DNA of 64,000 bases from Massilia endophytica (GCF_021165955.1 NZ_CP088952.1:2604001-2668000); one strand, 5' to 3'; positions 8,204-17,734 are shown, numbered from the stretch's first letter. Notes: generated by a model from the sequence alone, not told the origin. Translations and numbers: made by a program.

Positions 8204-10831
8204 CTAGTTCTTCCAGCTCAGCGACAGGCCCACCGTGCGGTCATAGCGGCGGGTGTCGCGCGGGTAGATCACAGGGTCGTTCCAGTAGTCCTGGAACTTG
8301 AAGTTCAGCAGGTTGGTGCCGGTGAGGTTCACGGTCAGGTTCTTCGTGATCTTGTAGCTCAGTGAGCCGTCCAGCGTGGACATCGGTGCGGCGATCAGGT
8401 CACGCGCCGGTGCGGTGCCCGCGTTGCCTGCCCTGTCGCCGTACACCTGGGTGAACTTCGAACGCCAGTTGTAAGCCAGGCGGCCAGACCAGCCTCCATA
8501 CTCATACAGCGCAACGATGTTGTACGACAGGCGGGACATCCCGCCGAACTGCTTGCCAGCCATCTCGGGAACGATGGACGAGGTGGCGCCGCCTTCGCTG
8601 TAGGTGGCGTTGGCCTGCATGCCGAAGCCGCCGAGCCATCCCGGCAGCCAGTCGTAGAACTGCTGGTAAGCCAGCTCCAGGCCCTGCAGGTGGCCCTTGT
8701 CCGTATTGAACGGCCGGGTGGTCTGATAGGTGATGCCCTGGTAGATCTCGGGGCTGGTCACAAACATGATGTAGCCGTCGAAGTTGTGGCGGAACACCGT
8801 GGCCGTGGCGTGGCCCGTCGGCGCGAAGTACCACTCCAGCGATGCGTCGAAGTTCTGGGCCGTGAAAGGCTTCAGGTTCGGATTGCCACCGGATGCCGTC
8901 GCCTGCACGGTCGTGCCGTTCGACGCGATATAGGCCGTGGCAGGATTCAGCTGGATGAAGTCGGGACGGGTCAGCGTCTTCGCATAGGCAAAGCGGGTCA
9001 GCAGGTCCTTGCGCAGGGCGAGCTTGAAGTTCGCGCTCGGCAGGACATCCGTGCTGGAACTGCTGGTGTTGATCGGCACGTAGGCGCCGCCCACGATGTT
9101 ATTGCCGATCAGGTCTTCATCCGTCCTGGTCACGCGCACACCCAGCACGCCTTCCACCGGATAGGCTCCGAGGTCGAAGCCGATCTTGGTATTACCGTAC
9201 AGGGCGTAGTTCTTCTCCTTGTCCTGGAAGTAGGAGGCCGGATCGAGCGCCTTGGCGGCGGCATTGCCGGTGACAGCCTTGCGCACCACGCCGGTGCTGG
9301 CGGTCAGGAAGTCCGCGCATGGCGTGCTCCACTTCGGCGTGCCGTAGTCCTTCGAGAAGGCCGGCGTGCTGCAGGACAGGCCGGGAACGCTGGCCATGGC
9401 CACGTTCGGAATGGCGGAGACGCTGCCTTCGAGCGACTTGATGGAATTGGCGTTGCGGTCGTTCAGGCGCAGGCCGAAACCGAACTGCTTGAACAGGCCG
9501 TCCGCATCCGGGGTCCAGGTTGCGTCGGCGCGCCAGTCGGTGGAGGCGCCGCTGTCCTTGCCGTAGCGGTCGAAGAACTGGAACAGGTAGATCTTGCCCG
9601 GATCGTTCAGGGCCGCGCCCTGGTATTGCGCATAGGCGCCGCCATCGACCACCGTTTTGACGTGGACCTTGTCCACGTTCAGGCTGGTGTCCAGGATCGG
9701 ATTGTTCCAGTCGAAGTTGCTGAGGGTCCGGGCCAGCTCCGTGCTCACGCGCAGGCCGGGCGAGGCGCGCCATTTGCCGCCGATGGCGTACTGCTGCGCG
9801 ACGCTTTCCGTGGCGCGCGCCTGGGTCGACAGGATGGTGAAGGTGTTGGTCGAATCGATCGTGTCGACCTGGTTCGTGCCCGGAATCTTCGTGACCTTGA
9901 TCTGGTCCGGCGATGTGGCCCAAGGCAGGCCAACGAAGAAGTCGGTCTCGTCGTGGATCCGGAACTTCGAATACAGGCCCTCGGCGTAAAGCTCTAGGTC
10001 CTTGTTCGGGCGCCACTGCAGGGCGTAGTTGGCGGCGCTGCGTTTGCGTTTGCCGTGAATGGCCTGCATGCCCACCAGGTCAGGGCCGGTGAGATTCGGC
10101 GCGGCGAAGAACTTATCGATCGGGAAGGTCTCGAAGGCGCGCTCCTCGTGGAAGCGGTCCGTCACATGCGACACGCCGAACAGGGCGCCGAACTCCCCTG
10201 CCCCGGTCTTCCAGCGGTTGGAGATCATGGCCGAACCTTCGGGGTCGGTAGCCTTGGCCTTGTCCTTGTGCTTGCCGCCCACCTGGGCGCTGGCCTGGAA
10301 GCCCTTGAAGTCGAAGGGCCGGTTGGTGCGCACGTCGATGGCGCCCGCGATGCCGCCCTCGATCAATTCCGCGTTCTGCGATTTGTACACGTCCACACGC
10401 TGCAGCATGGTCGACGGAATATCGGCCAGCTGGATGTAGCGGCCGGTGGTGGTGAACATCTCGCGGCCGTTGATGAAGGTGGAGATGCCGGGCAGGCCGC
10501 GGATCAGCACCGTGTTCGCCTCGCCCGCGTCGCGGCGCACCTGGATGCCGGTGATGCGGGCGATCGTCTCGGCCACGTTGGTGTCGGGGAATTTGCCGAT
10601 GTCGTCGGCCACGATGGAATCGATCACATAATCCGAATCCATCTTGATCTTCTGCGCGCTCTCGGCGGCCTGGCGCACGCCGCTTACGGTCACCACCTGG
10701 GTGGGCGCCACGTCCTGGGCCCAGACCGATGCACTGCTCAGCAGCCCGGTGGCCAGCAGGGATGCGACCGTTGCTTTCAATATGAAAGTATCAGGTTGGG
10801 GCGCGGGGAGGCCCGATGCGGAATGCTTCAT
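8204..10831 (-). CDS. TonB-dependent receptor, carbohydrate-uptake (Xanthomonas/Caulobacter) type
   Basis: 875-residue outer-membrane receptor. An N-terminal signal peptide ends near SSASVWAQD (about residue 39). A plug domain follows (GKFPDTNVAETIARITGIQV, then RDAGEANTVLIRG and STFINGREMF), and then a 22-strand-type barrel. The plug wording is that of the TIGR01782 subfamily common in sugar-scavenging bacteria. It heads the arabinose operon and probably imports arabinan-derived oligosaccharides with TonB-ExbBD energy. AGGAGA lies five bases before the ATG at 10831. The substrate is inferred from the downstream genes. Confidence 0.92.
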   Translation of the reverse strand: MKHSASGLPAPQPDTFILKATVASLLATGLLSSASVWAQDVAPTQVVTVSGVRQAAESAQKIKMDSDYVIDSIVADDIGKFPDTNVAETIARITGIQVRRDAGEANTVLIRGLPGISTFINGREMFTTTGRYIQLADIPSTMLQRVDVYKSQNAELIEGGIAGAIDVRTNRPFDFKGFQASAQVGGKHKDKAKATDPEGSAMISNRWKTGAGEFGALFGVSHVTDRFHEERAFETFPIDKFFAAPNLTGPDLVGMQAIHGKRKRSAANYALQWRPNKDLELYAEGLYSKFRIHDETDFFVGLPWATSPDQIKVTKIPGTNQVDTIDSTNTFTILSTQARATESVAQQYAIGGKWRASPGLRVSTELARTLSNFDWNNPILDTSLNVDKVHVKTVVDGGAYAQYQGAALNDPGKIYLFQFFDRYGKDSGASTDWRADATWTPDADGLFKQFGFGLRLNDRNANSIKSLEGSVSAIPNVAMASVPGLSCSTPAFSKDYGTPKWSTPCADFLTASTGVVRKAVTGNAAAKALDPASYFQDKEKNYALYGNTKIGFDLGAYPVEGVLGVRVTRTDEDLIGNNIVGGAYVPINTSSSSTDVLPSANFKLALRKDLLTRFAYAKTLTRPDFIQLNPATAYIASNGTTVQATASGGNPNLKPFTAQNFDASLEWYFAPTGHATATVFRHNFDGYIMFVTSPEIYQGITYQTTRPFNTDKGHLQGLELAYQQFYDWLPGWLGGFGMQANATYSEGGATSSIVPEMAGKQFGGMSRLSYNIVALYEYGGWSGRLAYNWRSKFTQVYGDRAGNAGTAPARDLIAAPMSTLDGSLSYKITKNLTVNLTGTNLLNFKFQDYWNDPVIYPRDTRRYDRTVGLSLSWKN

Positions 10832-11135
10832 ATGTCTCCTGGTAGATGTTGTTTTTAGGAACTAGAACTGCTGACTTGATGAAACTCATGGTAGGGGCCG
10901 ATTGGAATTCAATCCAATTAATTTTTTGCAGTTTTTGATATCACTTTCGATATCGCGCCTCCCCATCCTGGCGCCGCTTCCGGGTTAAAATCCGGGACGG
11001 CGGCGCCCGTTTGATTGCGCAGTCACCAGGAGATGTGGCCTTACCGCAACATCTGGATGAAAACGTGGTCCTGGGCAGGCACGCGCCGCTTGATCGATAT
11101 CAATGTAAGCTTCGGTATGTCCCATCTTTGATAGA
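10832..11135. promoter_or_regulatory. Divergent intergenic region with two candidate operators
   Basis: This 304-bp gene-free stretch separates the TonB receptor (minus) and the TPR protein gene (plus), and its receptor-proximal part is AT-rich. It contains an imperfect palindrome ATTGGAATTCAATCCAAT at 10901-10918 and two GATATC sites at 10937-10942 and 10949-10954, 12 bp apart. These sit about 70-125 bp upstream of the receptor start, a plausible place for promoter and operator of the arabinose operon. No regulator gene is in the operon inside this window. The plus-strand half (10960-11135) shows nothing I can name. Confidence 0.4.
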
Positions 11136-12530
11136 ATGGCGAATTATTTCCAGACGGCAAAACAGTCAATGCAGGATTTGCAATTTTCCTCGCGTCCCCT
11201 GCGGCGCATGGGCGCTGCCCTGGGCCTGCTGGCCCTGCTTTGCGGCCCAGCGGCCCGGGCCGATGAAATCGCCGACATCGGGAAGCTGATGCGCAGCGGC
11301 CAGCTGCCCGCCGCGCTGCAGAAAACGGACAAGGCCCTGGCTGCCCAGCCGCGCGATCCCCAGCTGCGCTTCATGAAAGGCCTGATCCTGGCCGAGCAGA
11401 ACCGCAACAACGAGGCCATTGCCGTCTTCCAGAAGCTGACGGAAGACCATCCACAGCTGCCGGAGCCCTACAACAACCTGGCCGTGCTCTATGCCGCGGC
11501 CGGGCAGTACGACAAGGCGCGCGTCGCCCTGGAGCGCGCCATCCGCACCAACCCCGCCTACGCCACGGCGCACGAAAACCTGGGGGACGTGTATGCCAAG
11601 CTGGCGAGCCAGGCCTACGACAAGGCCATGCAGCTGCTGGATTCCAAGGACTACGCGCCGCCCAAGTCCAAACTGGCGATGGTGCGCACGCTGAGCAGCC
11701 GCGACAGCACGCTGGCCGGACTGCCGCAACTGGCCGCCCAGCAGGCCGCGCCTGCCCCGGCAAAAGCCGCCCCTGCCCCGGTTCCACCGGCCGCCGCGGC
11801 AAAAACGATTGCCGCCGCGGCCCCGCCGCCAGCGCCGGCAGCGGCACCAAAAGCGGCCGCCACCATCCCGGCGCCACCCGCCGCCCCGGCGAGGACCGTT
11901 GCCGCTGCGGCCGCGCCGGTCGCCCCGCCTCCCGCCCCGGCGAAGGCCGCCCCGCCGCCTGCTGCGCCCGCCAAACCGGCGCCCGTGGCGCCGCAGATTG
12001 CCGCCGCGCAGGAGGTGAACGCGGCTGCGAAACAGCTCAATGCCGCAGCCCAGCAGGCCAATGCCGTTGCGCCCAAGCCAGCGCCAGCAGCTGCCGCCGC
12101 CAAGCCCCTTGTGGCTGCCCAGCCACCGGCTCCGGCGCCCGCGCCGGTACAATCACCGAAGGCTGAGCCAGCCAAGAGCGACGACAGCGCCGAACGGGAA
12201 GCTGCCCTCAAAGCCGTCGGCGCCTGGGCCAAGGCCTGGAGCGCCCAGGACATGAAGGGCTACCTGGGCGCGTATGCGGGCAGCTTCCAGACGCCGCGCG
12301 GCATGTCGCGCCAGGCCTGGGAGGCGGACCGCCGCGCGCGCATCGAGGGCAAGGAACATATCAAGGTCACTGTGGAGGCCCCGCAGGTGACCGTCAAGGG
12401 CAATACGGCCACGGTGAGGTTCCGCCAGCTCTATGTGTCCGACAAGCTCAAGGCGAACAGCCGCAAGACGCTTATCATGGAAAAACAGAACGGCCAGTGG
12501 CGCATCAAGCAGGAACAATCGGGAAGCTGA
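11136..12530 (+). CDS. TPR protein with Ala/Pro-rich linker and C-terminal NTF2-like domain
   Basis: 464 residues with three visible parts. A signal or anchor segment (residues 25-43, ending PAARADE) is followed by TPR repeats (about 45-170, with PEPYNNLAVLYAAAGQYDKA and NPAYATAHENLGDVYAKL). A very long Ala/Pro-rich linker spans about 205-345. The C-terminal NTF2/SnoaL-like domain (about 348-464) contains WAKAWSAQDMKGYLGAYAG and KQNGQWRIKQE. The same C-terminal fold occurs in the overlapping L,D-transpeptidase, so the pair probably works together in the periplasm on peptidoglycan. The ATG at 11136 is the longest start; 11169 or 11208 are possible, and no strong ribosome site distinguishes them. 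Confidence 0.8.
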   Translation: MANYFQTAKQSMQDLQFSSRPLRRMGAALGLLALLCGPAARADEIADIGKLMRSGQLPAALQKTDKALAAQPRDPQLRFMKGLILAEQNRNNEAIAVFQKLTEDHPQLPEPYNNLAVLYAAAGQYDKARVALERAIRTNPAYATAHENLGDVYAKLASQAYDKAMQLLDSKDYAPPKSKLAMVRTLSSRDSTLAGLPQLAAQQAAPAPAKAAPAPVPPAAAAKTIAAAAPPPAPAAAPKAAATIPAPPAAPARTVAAAAAPVAPPPAPAKAAPPPAAPAKPAPVAPQIAAAQEVNAAAKQLNAAAQQANAVAPKPAPAAAAAKPLVAAQPPAPAPAPVQSPKAEPAKSDDSAEREAALKAVGAWAKAWSAQDMKGYLGAYAGSFQTPRGMSRQAWEADRRARIEGKEHIKVTVEAPQVTVKGNTATVRFRQLYVSDKLKANSRKTLIMEKQNGQWRIKQEQSGS

Positions 12531-12532
12531 AC

Positions 12533-13756
12533 GTGAAGCAGGCATCGATCATCAGGACCCTGGGTGTTGCGGCGCTGGCTGCGAGCTGGCTGCTCTCGCC
12601 TGTCACGCCCGCGAAATCGATCCAGCCCTCGGGTGGCACGCGCAACAAGCCCGATCCCGAAACGCTCCTGATCAGCATCTACAAGGATCTGCAGGCAAGC
12701 CAGTTGAACGAGGCCCAGGCCAAGGCGGACGCGCTGGTGGAGGCTTACCCGAACTTCCGCGTCGGCCACCTGATCCGCGGCGACCTGCTGCTGATGCACA
12801 CGCAGCCCGTGCTGTCCTTCGGCGGCGGCGTGGGCGCGAACGCCCCCGCGGACAAGCTGAAGGACCTGCGCGACGAAGCGCGGGCGCGCCTGCTTGCCCT
12901 TACCGCCCGTCCCTCGCCGGAGCTGGCGCCGCGCTCCGTGCTGCAGCTGCGCAGCGACCAGCGCAATGTGCTGGTGGTGGATGCGAAGCAGTCCCGCCTC
13001 TACGTCTACGAGAACCGCAACGGGCAGCTGAAGTTCGTTACCGACTACTACATCTCGCAGGGCAAGCTGGGCATCAACAAGCTGCGCGAGGGCGACCAGA
13101 AAACGCCGGTGGGCGTCTACTACATCACGGGCCGCGTGTCGGGTGCGCGGCTGCCGGACTTCTATGGCGCCTCGGCGCTGCGTATCAACTATCCGAACGA
13201 GTGGGACCGCGCGAACGACCGCAGCGGCTCAGGCATCTTCCTGCACGGGACGCCGTCCGACACCTACAGCCGCCCGCCCCTCGCTTCGGACGGCTGCGTG
13301 GTGCTCACCAATGCGGACCTGAAGAAGCTGGAAGGCAGCGTGGATATCGGCAAAACGCCGGTGGTGATCGCGGACCAGGTGGAATTCATCAGCCGCAGCC
13401 AGTGGGATGCGGAGCGCGCGCTGGCGACGCAGCTGATGGACGCCTGGCGCACGGACATCTCCAGCACGAACCAGGCGCGCGTGCTGAAGCACTATTCGTC
13501 GAAATTCAAGTCCGGCCAAGGCGAGGACCTGAAGACCTGGTACGAGCGGGACCTGCGCGCGCTGGTGGACGTGGTGGGCCTGTCCACGAAACTGAGCGAT
13601 GTGACCCTGTTCCGCTACCCGGGCCGGGACGACATGATCGTGAGCACCTTCACGCTCGAAACGCTGATCGGCAAGAACCGCAACTCCATCCGCAAGCGCC
13701 AGTACTGGAGCAAGGAAGGCACGAACTGGAAGATCGTGCACGAGAGCTTGATCTGA
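12533..13756 (+). CDS. L,D-transpeptidase (YkuD family) with C-terminal NTF2-like domain
   Basis: 407 residues from a GTG at 12533 that has GGGAAG about seven bases upstream; an ATG at 12497 inside the previous gene is the alternative. A signal peptide (residues 1-29) is followed by a helical TPR-like segment (about 40-125). The YkuD catalytic domain (about 140-275) has His238 (FLHGTPS) and the nucleophile Cys255 (ASDGCVVL). A C-terminal NTF2-like domain (about 295-407) ends the protein. It should form L,D cross-links in peptidoglycan or attach proteins to it. Domain order is that of the Cds6-type transpeptidases. It ends directly against the convergent amn gene. Confidence 0.9.
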   Translation: MKQASIIRTLGVAALAASWLLSPVTPAKSIQPSGGTRNKPDPETLLISIYKDLQASQLNEAQAKADALVEAYPNFRVGHLIRGDLLLMHTQPVLSFGGGVGANAPADKLKDLRDEARARLLALTARPSPELAPRSVLQLRSDQRNVLVVDAKQSRLYVYENRNGQLKFVTDYYISQGKLGINKLREGDQKTPVGVYYITGRVSGARLPDFYGASALRINYPNEWDRANDRSGSGIFLHGTPSDTYSRPPLASDGCVVLTNADLKKLEGSVDIGKTPVVIADQVEFISRSQWDAERALATQLMDAWRTDISSTNQARVLKHYSSKFKSGQGEDLKTWYERDLRALVDVVGLSTKLSDVTLFRYPGRDDMIVSTFTLETLIGKNRNSIRKRQYWSKEGTNWKIVHESLI

Positions 13757-15256
13757 CTACTGGAACGCCACCTCGCTGAAGCTGCGCAGCTTGCGGCTGT
13801 GCAGGCGGTCCACACCGAGCGCGCGCAGCAGCTCCAGCGCGCGGATGCCGATGCGCAGATGCTGGTCCACCCGGTCGCGGTAGAACTGGTTCGCCATGCC
13901 CGGCAGCTTGATTTCCCCATGCAGCGGCTTGTCGCTCACGCACAGCAGCGTGCCGTAAGGGACGCGGAAGCGGAAGCCGTTCGCCGCAATTGTCGCGCTC
14001 TCCATATCCAGCGCCACCGCCCTGCTCTGGCTGAAGCGCCGCTCCGGCGTGCGCTGCGGCAGCAGCTCCCAGTTGCGGTTGTCCGTGCTGGCCACCGTCC
14101 CCGTGCGCATCACACGCTTCAGCTCATGGCCTTCGAGCTTCGTCACCTCGCGCACCGCGTCCTCGATGGCCACCTGCACCTCGGCCAGCGCCGGAATCGG
14201 CACCCACAGCGGCAGGTCCTCGTCCAGCACATGGTCCTCGCGCACATAGCCGTGGGCCAGCACGTAGTCCCCGAGCTGCTGGGTGGTGCGCAGGCCCGCG
14301 CAGTGGCCCAGCATCAGCCAGGCGTGCGGGCGCAGCACCGCAACGTGGTCCGTAATGGTCTTGGCGTTGGCCGGCCCCACGCCGATATTGACCATGCTGA
14401 TGCCGCTGCCGTCGGCGCGGATCAGGTGGTAGCCCGGCATCTGCGGCAGGCGCGGCGGCACCGCGCCGAAGGCGTCGCCCGGCTGCACCTTTTCGCCCGC
14501 GCGGCGCGTGACCACATTGCCCGGTTCGATGAAGGCGACATAGCCCTCGCCTGCCTCGGTTGAAGGCGCGTTCATGATCTCGTGGCCGAGGCGCACGAAT
14601 TCGTCGATGTAGAACTGGTAGTTCGTAAACAGCACGAACTTCTGGAAATGCTCGGGCGAAGTGCCGGTGTAATGGCGCAGCCTTTGCAGCGAATAGTCCA
14701 CGCGCGGCCCCGTGAACAGGGACAGGGGCTGGGCTTCGCCCGGCTGGGCCTCGAAGGTCCCGTTGGCGATGCCGTCATCCATGGCGGCCAGGTTGGGCAG
14801 GTCGAAGAGGTCGCGCATCAGCAGGCGGCGTTCCGCGCTCAGGCTTCCTTCGATATGGTAATGCTCCGCGAAGGAGAAATGAATGGGGATGGGCTGGGCG
14901 CTCAGCCCCACCTCAATCTGCATGTTCTGGCGGCCGTGGTTCTTGAGCAGAAGGCGGAACTGCTCATGGTAGTAGTCGCCGAACAGGTCGGGCCGGGTCA
15001 GCGTGGTTTCGTAGGTGCCGGGGCCTTCCACGAAACCGTAGGACAGGCGGGAATCGGCTCGGGCAAAGGTATCGCTCTGGACGCGGACGAAGGGGTAGCA
15101 GGCGCGCACATGCTCGGCCGGCGTTTCGCCGTCGACAAAGCGCTGCAGGGCTTCGCGCAGATGGCGGATGCTGCCATCGTAGATGGCCTGGACCTGCGCC
15201 AGGGCGGCCGCCGGATCGTCGAATCGGGCTGGCGGAACAAAGGGGCGGGTCGACAT
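13757..15256 (-). CDS. amn: AMP nucleosidase
   Basis: 499-residue enzyme that hydrolyses AMP to adenine and ribose 5-phosphate, controlling the adenylate pool. The N-terminal regulatory half contains YPFVRVQSDTFARADSRLSY. The C-terminal catalytic half is nucleoside-phosphorylase-like (MVNIGVGPANAKTITDHVAVLRP, then RSRAVALDMESATIAANG with the purine/ribose-binding Met-Glu-Ser). Length matches bacterial Amn (about 480-500). AGGAG stands six bases before the ATG at 15256. Monocistronic and convergent with the L,D-transpeptidase, with no gap between the two stop codons. Cytoplasmic. Confidence 0.95.
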   Translation of the reverse strand: MSTRPFVPPARFDDPAAALAQVQAIYDGSIRHLREALQRFVDGETPAEHVRACYPFVRVQSDTFARADSRLSYGFVEGPGTYETTLTRPDLFGDYYHEQFRLLLKNHGRQNMQIEVGLSAQPIPIHFSFAEHYHIEGSLSAERRLLMRDLFDLPNLAAMDDGIANGTFEAQPGEAQPLSLFTGPRVDYSLQRLRHYTGTSPEHFQKFVLFTNYQFYIDEFVRLGHEIMNAPSTEAGEGYVAFIEPGNVVTRRAGEKVQPGDAFGAVPPRLPQMPGYHLIRADGSGISMVNIGVGPANAKTITDHVAVLRPHAWLMLGHCAGLRTTQQLGDYVLAHGYVREDHVLDEDLPLWVPIPALAEVQVAIEDAVREVTKLEGHELKRVMRTGTVASTDNRNWELLPQRTPERRFSQSRAVALDMESATIAANGFRFRVPYGTLLCVSDKPLHGEIKLPGMANQFYRDRVDQHLRIGIRALELLRALGVDRLHSRKLRSFSEVAFQ

Positions 15257-15388
15257 ATACAGCTCCTTTCACATTGGCACCATACTATCAGATACACCAA
15301 GTATGGCGAGCTGATGCTCATGTGGAATGTTGTGCGCGCCCAAAATTCGTTTCACGCTAATATGCTCCGTCCCCCTAACGGCACGCCT

Positions 15389-17734
15389 ATGGCTGAAAAG
15401 CGCACTGCTCCCCTGATCGATATCGTCGTGCTGGGTTCGTCTCCCCGCGCGGAGACATTGCTGCGGCGCGATCCCCAGTTCGTTCTGCACCTGGCTCCGC
15501 TGGCCTCCGGCTTCGCGGGCGCGGAGCACCGTCCCCAGCTGATGCTGGCCGCCCTGCCCGGCGCAAACGTGGCCTCGCTGGCCCGCCTGCGCAACGATCC
15601 CCTGCTGCAGGATTGCGCGCTGGTGGCCCTGCTCGAAAGCGACGAGGCGGCACAGGAAGCAGAGCAGCTGGTGGAGTTCGACGACCTCATTCTCATGCCC
15701 GCCACGCCGGACGAATGCTTCTACGCCCGCCTGGGCGCGGTGCTGAACGGCGCGCGCGTGCGGGCGCACCGCAATGAACGCAACCGGCTCCTCAGCCAGA
15801 TCGACGAAGCCCTGCGCAAGCTGAACGAGCCGGAAGCGGTGACGCAGGCGGCCGCCGAGCTCCTGGGCCGCCACCTGGGCGCCAGCCGCTGCGCCTATGC
15901 CGACGTGGAGGCGGACGAAGACACCATCAATCTCACCGGCAATTACAACGACGGCGTCGGCAGCATTGTGGGCCGCTACCGCCTCGCGCAGTACGGCACG
16001 GAATGCCTCACGCTCATGCGCCAGGGCCTGCCCTTCGTGGTGGAAGATGTGGCGGGCGACCCGCGCACCCAGGCCGTGCTGGACACCTACCGTTCCGCCG
16101 CCATCGGCTCGGGCATCTGGGTGCCCCTGCTGCATGAGGGCCGGCTGGTCGCCGCCATGGCAGTGCACGATCTCGCGCCGCGCCGCTGGCGCGCGGACGA
16201 AGTGGCGCTCCTCACGACCGTGGCGGGGCGCTGCCGCGAATCCATCGAACGCTGCCGCATCGGGCGCACGCTCCACGCGCGCGAGCTGCGCTACCGCACC
16301 CTGGTCGAGACTGCGTCCTCCATCGTGTGGAACACGGACCCGCAGGGCATGCTCGCCGAAGGCAATACCGCCTGGGCCGAATTCACCGGCCAGAGCGCCG
16401 GGGAATACCGTGGGGACGGCTGGCTGAACGCCCTGCATCCCGATGACCGCGCGGCCACCGCCCGCAACTGGGACGAAGCGGCCCGCAGCGGCAAGCCTTT
16501 CCGCGACGCCTACCGCCTGCGCCGCCATGACGGCGAATACCGCCACATGCTGGTGCGCGGCGCACCCGTCATCACGGACGGTACGGTGCGCGAATGGGTG
16601 GGCAGCTGCATGGACGTGACGGACATCCGCGAAGCCCAGGAAGCGGCCCGCATCGCCAACGCGCGCCTTCAGTTCACGCTCGATTCGGCCCGGATCGCGG
16701 ATTGGGACTACGACCCCGCGAACCGCGAGCTCGCCAGCTCCCCGCGCCTGATACGCCTGTTCGGCCACGAGCAGCCGCCGGAACACTGGACGCTGGACCA
16801 CGTGTTCGCCCAGGTTCACCCGGCCGATATCGCCGCGGTGCGCAGCAGCTTCGAGGAAGCGGTTCGCAGCGGCGCGCCGTGGCGCATCGAATGCCGCATC
16901 GTGTGGCCGGACAGCGCCGTGCACTGGATCGCCGTGCACGGCAACCTGTACCGGGACGAGCATTCGGTAAGCCAGCGCATGCTGGGCATCGTCTACGACA
17001 TTACGGCGCACAAGCAGTCCGAAGCCGCTCTGCAGGAAGCGGACCGGCGCAAGGACGAATTTCTCGCCATGCTGGCGCACGAGCTGCGCAACCCGCTCGC
17101 GCCCATCGGCGCGGCGGCGGAGATTCTCGCCCTGGCCAGCGACGACCGCGCCAAGCTGGCCATGGCCTCCTCGGTGATCGGCCGCCAGGTGCGGCACATG
17201 ACGGGGCTGATCGACGACCTGCTCGACGTGTCGCGCGTGAAGCGCGGCCTGGTGCGCCTGGAGATGCGGCGCTGCGACATGGCCGAGGTGGTGTCGACGG
17301 CGCTGGAACAGGCGCGGCCCGCAATCGACCAGCACCGCCACAAGCTGGACCTGCAGCTGCCCTTCTTCGAACAGGTGACGGTGACAGGCGACGAGAAGCG
17401 GCTGGTGCAGGTGGTGGCCAACCTCCTGAACAACGCGGCCAAATATACGCCGGACGGCGGCCATATCGATGTGCGGCTGGAGCAGGATGAAAAAGAGGTG
17501 CGCCTCGTGGTGCGCGACAACGGCATCGGCATGAGTCCGCAGTTCCTGCAGCGCGCCTTCGACGTGTTTGCCCAGGCCGACCAGAGCGTGGCCCGCTCCC
17601 AGGGCGGCCTCGGGCTGGGCCTGGCGCTGGCACGCAGCCTCATCAAGGCGCACGACGGCAGCATCACGGCCCATAGCGACGGCCCCGGCGTCGGCGCCAG
17701 CTTCACCGTCACCCTGCCGCGCGCTCCCGACTAG
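15389..17734 (+). CDS. GAF-PAS-PAS histidine kinase
   Basis: 781 residues from the ATG at 15389. Residues 1-130 resemble a receiver-like fold that lacks clear phosphorylation residues. GAF follows at about 135-290, PAS at about 300-415 and PAS/PAC at about 425-540. HisKA has phospho-acceptor His564 (MLAHELRNPLAP). HATPase_c has the N-box VVANLLNNAAKYT, VRDNGIGM and GGLGLGLAL, ending at the C-terminus. No transmembrane segment, so it is a soluble sensor. No receiver gene is adjacent, so it is an orphan kinase. Other in-frame ATGs at 15362 and 15313 have no better ribosome site; the frame stays open even further upstream, antisense to amn. It overlaps the convergent ybaK-like stop by 4 bp. Confidence 0.85.
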   Translation: MAEKRTAPLIDIVVLGSSPRAETLLRRDPQFVLHLAPLASGFAGAEHRPQLMLAALPGANVASLARLRNDPLLQDCALVALLESDEAAQEAEQLVEFDDLILMPATPDECFYARLGAVLNGARVRAHRNERNRLLSQIDEALRKLNEPEAVTQAAAELLGRHLGASRCAYADVEADEDTINLTGNYNDGVGSIVGRYRLAQYGTECLTLMRQGLPFVVEDVAGDPRTQAVLDTYRSAAIGSGIWVPLLHEGRLVAAMAVHDLAPRRWRADEVALLTTVAGRCRESIERCRIGRTLHARELRYRTLVETASSIVWNTDPQGMLAEGNTAWAEFTGQSAGEYRGDGWLNALHPDDRAATARNWDEAARSGKPFRDAYRLRRHDGEYRHMLVRGAPVITDGTVREWVGSCMDVTDIREAQEAARIANARLQFTLDSARIADWDYDPANRELASSPRLIRLFGHEQPPEHWTLDHVFAQVHPADIAAVRSSFEEAVRSGAPWRIECRIVWPDSAVHWIAVHGNLYRDEHSVSQRMLGIVYDITAHKQSEAALQEADRRKDEFLAMLAHELRNPLAPIGAAAEILALASDDRAKLAMASSVIGRQVRHMTGLIDDLLDVSRVKRGLVRLEMRRCDMAEVVSTALEQARPAIDQHRHKLDLQLPFFEQVTVTGDEKRLVQVVANLLNNAAKYTPDGGHIDVRLEQDEKEVRLVVRDNGIGMSPQFLQRAFDVFAQADQSVARSQGGLGLGLALARSLIKAHDGSITAHSDGPGVGASFTVTLPRAPD

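Noticed and set aside
14582..15388. Upstream extension of the GAF-PAS kinase frame
   Set aside because: The extra 269 codons run antisense to amn and give non-domain sequence; the real start must be near 15362-15389.
15389..15780. Possible receiver domain at the N-terminus of the GAF-PAS kinase
   Set aside because: The segment has a receiver-like length, but I could not find the acidic pair and phospho-acceptor Asp at proper spacing, so I did not call it a functional receiver.
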